A DNA stretch of 11,894 bases from Setaria digitata (taxonomy: Eukaryota > Nematoda > Chromadorea > Rhabditida > Setariidae). Under the pieces are notes generated by a model, which saw only the letters and a list, made by a program, of their open reading frames with translations, was not told the origin of the DNA and did not search any database. Positions 9,837 to 11,894 of the stretch are shown here, piece after piece. The stretch is from contig RCAB01000939.1 in the NCBI GenBank assembly GCA_003640385.1, positions 1 through 11,894 on the forward strand, written 5' to 3'. The translations under genes and the position numbers were made by a program. Position 1 is the first letter of the stretch; each line of letters starts with the position of its first letter.

Positions 9837-10154
9837 TTATTGTGTAATAAAGTGGCAAATTCCTGCACATTGCAACAATATGGCAAGATGGCAGCATCAC
9901 GAGACATTTTTTTTCGTCAACAACAAAAATGAGCCACCTATGCGCAAAGAGATGGAGTTTTTGAAATTACACCTAATCTTCAGCCTTTTGTCGTCCTTAC
10001 CTGATTTCCATTTTTCCAAATTAGTTATTGACTGACTGATTTGTTCCAAACATTCGCTCCTTTCCATTTGTTTAGCAACTTTAACTGTATTATATTTACC
10101 ATAAATGCTTGAAATTATTATAGAAAATATTTCTGATATGCTCCACTCCGACAC
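9837..10154 (-). CDS. Partial minus-strand gene of unknown function: one good exon, possible last exon
   Basis: I do not recognise this protein. The segment 10154-10001 is open for 51 codons plus one base. It follows an acceptor (AAGCACAG) and ends at a near-ideal donor, TCAG|GTAAGG. It encodes a helical-looking stretch beginning VSEWSISEIFSIIISS and ending ISQSITNLEKWKS. A possible final exon, 9862-9837, follows ATGTGCAG in matching phase and adds GICHFITQ before TAA. Upstream exons would lie right of 10156, but I could not find them. If real, it runs tail to tail with the plus-strand candidate, and their 3' ends nearly meet. Confidence 0.3.
9846..9851 (+). terminator. Candidate polyadenylation signal, plus strand
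   Basis: AATAAA lies 18 bases after the stop of the candidate plus-strand gene ending at 9828. The position fits a compact nematode 3' UTR. AT-rich DNA yields such hexamers by chance, so support is moderate. Confidence 0.35.
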
Positions 10155-10464
10155 CTGTGCTTTTAACTTTGTTATCGTTATAATAACTCGAATACGATTT
10201 AATGCATGACAATTTGTGGGGTATCAATTTCAAAGTAAGTAGCTTTTAATTGCATCAGAAATCGCTTTCATGCTCCAATTACATATATCTTTCTGCATAT
10301 TCTTCACGATCACGGCCGCCATGCCAATATCAGAAGCAGAAATATTCGGATTTTTTGTGGTAAAAAAATATGACATGGCAACTGTATTCGACAAGTTGCA
10401 TCAGGACTATGCTTTAGGCAAGCCTTGATGAAACTTCATCTGAACGTTTATTTCACTTCAAACA

Positions 10465-10690
10465 CGGATTAATAGACTGCGTCGTAGCAGTAATATTAGG
10501 CCATACCTAAACTTTCTTCTGACAATTATGCCTTACACCCAGATTGAAATAGAGCCTAATGCTAAAACTAGATGGATCATTCTCGGATCGTACTGTTTGA
10601 AAAGTGCAAGTAGGAGGTGATAGATGGTAGTCTTCAAAACTGGTGCTCTGAAATATTGCAAGCAATCATTTCAGTTTTAGCAACTATCTA
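10465..10690 (+). pseudogene. Decayed inverted copy of the NRPS-like exon 9 to exon 10 region
   Basis: The plus strand at 10545-10634 matches minus-strand 5862-5773 (inside intron 9 of the NRPS-like gene) over 90 bases without a gap, 64 identities by my count. The first 16 bases, tgaaatagagcctaat, are exact. Left of it, 10468-10500 resembles the acceptor and start of exon 9 (about 6086-6055), including AGCAGTAATATT against AGCGGTAATATT. Right of it, 10652-10690 resembles the end of intron 9 and the start of exon 10. The order is collinear; about 145 bases of exon 9 and part of intron 9 are missing. Stops interrupt the copied exon. A dispersed repeat explaining only the 90-base block is the alternative. 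Confidence 0.5.
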
Positions 10691-11126
10691 AATGTAAATT
10701 ATTTTGTCGTGTTAGATGTTTAGTCCTTGCAATCACTGCCTCATCATGAAATAGATTTTCAGCAAATTTAGCTTTCAAATTCTTTTTTTTCGAGAAAAAA
10801 AAAGAGCACGGTTATGCAGTTTTTTTTTTCTAAAAAAAAGAACAGCTTTATTGTTCCAAAGCGCTTGATACAAATAATTCCGATATGGTATTTAAATATA
10901 TTTCCTGCAAAAACACATATGTTTTGAGTTCCCTATCTTTAAAACAGTCCGAAAATACAAATGAATCAACAAGAACTTGTAATCTAAAGTATCTGTTGAA
11001 ATTTCGTCTTCTACGATTCTGCACACCATTACATAACAGAAAAAAAAAATAATATGTACATATAATACACGCAATATAATATGTCAAATCAAGAAATCTA
11101 AGAAATGAGCTAATAAGGTAAAATAA
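10691..11126. other. Intergenic, AT-rich, with two poly-T/poly-A hairpins
   Basis: No convincing gene is visible. The sequence 10781-10790 (TC then eight T) is the perfect reverse complement of 10796-10805, with a five-base loop. A second T10-CT-A8 arrangement follows at 10820-10839. The minus-strand open frame over 10848-11207 is rich in Phe and Tyr and looks like an AT-composition artefact. Confidence 0.6.
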
Positions 11127-11339
11127 ATGGCGAGTCCCGAACCGCAATTCCGGATGCATAAAAAAATTCATGCCGACTACAATTTTAGAACAGATCTTTG
11201 CTCTCAAAAACGTTTGTCAGAAAGAGTAATTATATTGAAGTCACAATTAGAACAATTCGGTGAAATTGTTTTGCCAGCTGAATATCCCGTCTTCATGAAA
11301 ATTTTGCAAACGATGATCATCTCACTCGGTATTAATTAA
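11127..11339 (+). CDS. Possible first exon or small gene, 70 codons, function unknown
   Basis: The frame begins MASPEPQFRMHKKIHADY in a favourable start context (AAATAAATGG). Its early codons are richer in G and C than the surroundings. It is hydrophilic at first, then helical (LSERVIILKSQLEQF, YPVFMKILQTMI). It ends in TAA at 11337-11339, or could splice at CTCG|GTATTAA just before. The pattern of a leucine-rich helix, then a Y-x-x-F helix, vaguely recalls the N-terminus of TRRAP/Tra1-type proteins, but that is a weak impression and I assign no function. No second exon was found to its right. Confidence 0.35.
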   Translation: MASPEPQFRMHKKIHADYNFRTDLCSQKRLSERVIILKSQLEQFGEIVLPAEYPVFMKILQTMIISLGIN

Positions 11340-11894
11340 GCTATGCCACTAACCAAGTATGAAGCGCAATAAGCTAAATACGGGAATAATTCGCTGCATT
11401 TAAATACTCTTATAAGTTGCCTCGAATGTAATTCACATTATTTTTCCATGCAAGAATAATAGCACTATAGAAGAAGCCAAATTTCCAAACTCGCCTCAAT
11501 TTAGTATTCTTTAAAGCAATTCTTGCTTTGATATATCCATTCTTCATTTCTCTACGGTGTTGAATTTCAAATGAGACGTCAAGAAAGCGAATTAAAAGTG
11601 AAAGTGACCGAATTAAAAAAAATACGAGTTCGAAGCAAAGGATAAACGGAATTGACAACAAGACGATCCATAACAGCAAGAATATTAAATGTATATAAAA
11701 TACGAAAAAAAAAAAAAAATCCATTATGGCAGAATCACTGCTATGAATAAGCTTACAAATGCAGTAATATTTCTTCCTTTCCTGAGCTTTCCTACAATTA
11801 TTTCGGTCTGGTTGAACAATACGCATCGAGATTAGCAATATTTCTCAACCTACACTAGGGTTCTAATAGACTATTCTGCTAATGCACCGCTAAT
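11340..11894. other. Right end of window: no supported gene
   Basis: This stretch is AT-rich. The minus strand has a 142-codon open frame at 11838-11410 with two hydrophobic stretches. The first (FFFFFVFYIHLIFLLLWIVL) is generated largely by a 14-base poly-A tract at 11705-11718. It has no recognisable family. A membrane-protein exon cannot be excluded, but I treat it as unsupported. Confidence 0.5.

Noticed and set aside
11410..11838. 142-codon minus-strand frame as a membrane protein
   Set aside because: Its hydrophobic core is mostly encoded by poly-T and AT-rich DNA. It has no family signature and no splice or signal support.
1..11894. tRNA, rRNA, spliced-leader RNA gene, CRISPR array or prokaryotic promoter
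   Set aside because: I looked for cloverleaf-like T-loop motifs, the conserved nematode leader start, and regular spaced repeats, and found none.

Overview
The window looks like a eukaryotic, most probably nematode, nuclear locus. It is AT-rich, and its coding sequence is cut into many short exons. Introns run from about 45 to 380 bases, with GT-AG borders and short TTTAG or TTTCAG acceptors. A TTTGCAG acceptor sits just upstream of one start codon, as in nematode trans-splicing. No bacterial gene organisation is visible. A clade III (filarial or ascarid-like) origin is only a guess from composition.

Two genes on the minus strand can be reconstructed exon by exon with consistent phases. The larger (8718 down to 1963, 20 coding exons, 1062 residues) encodes a single-module NRPS-like enzyme: an adenylation domain, a carrier domain with the phosphopantetheine serine, and an NAD(P)H-dependent thioester reductase domain. 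This is the A-T-R layout of alpha-aminoadipate reductase (LYS2) and carboxylic acid reductases. The adenylation domain lacks the aspartate that normally holds an alpha-amino group. The second gene (1734 down to 257, 5 exons, 248 residues) is a classical short-chain dehydrogenase/reductase with all catalytic residues. It starts 228 bases after the first gene's stop, so the two may form an operon. The inferred joint chemistry is: activate a carboxylic acid, load it on the carrier, release it as an aldehyde, and possibly interconvert aldehyde and alcohol with the dehydrogenase.

The right third (8719-11894) is weaker ground. A candidate three-exon plus-strand gene of unknown function (8880-9828) ends just before an AATAAA signal. 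A minus-strand exon with good splice borders lies at 9862-10154, and a 70-codon plus-strand reading frame begins at 11127. Between these, 10465-10690 carries a decayed, inverted copy of the exon 9 to exon 10 region of the NRPS-like gene. It includes a 90-base ungapped block at about 71% identity by my count. The remainder is AT-rich intergenic DNA with poly-A/poly-T tracts.
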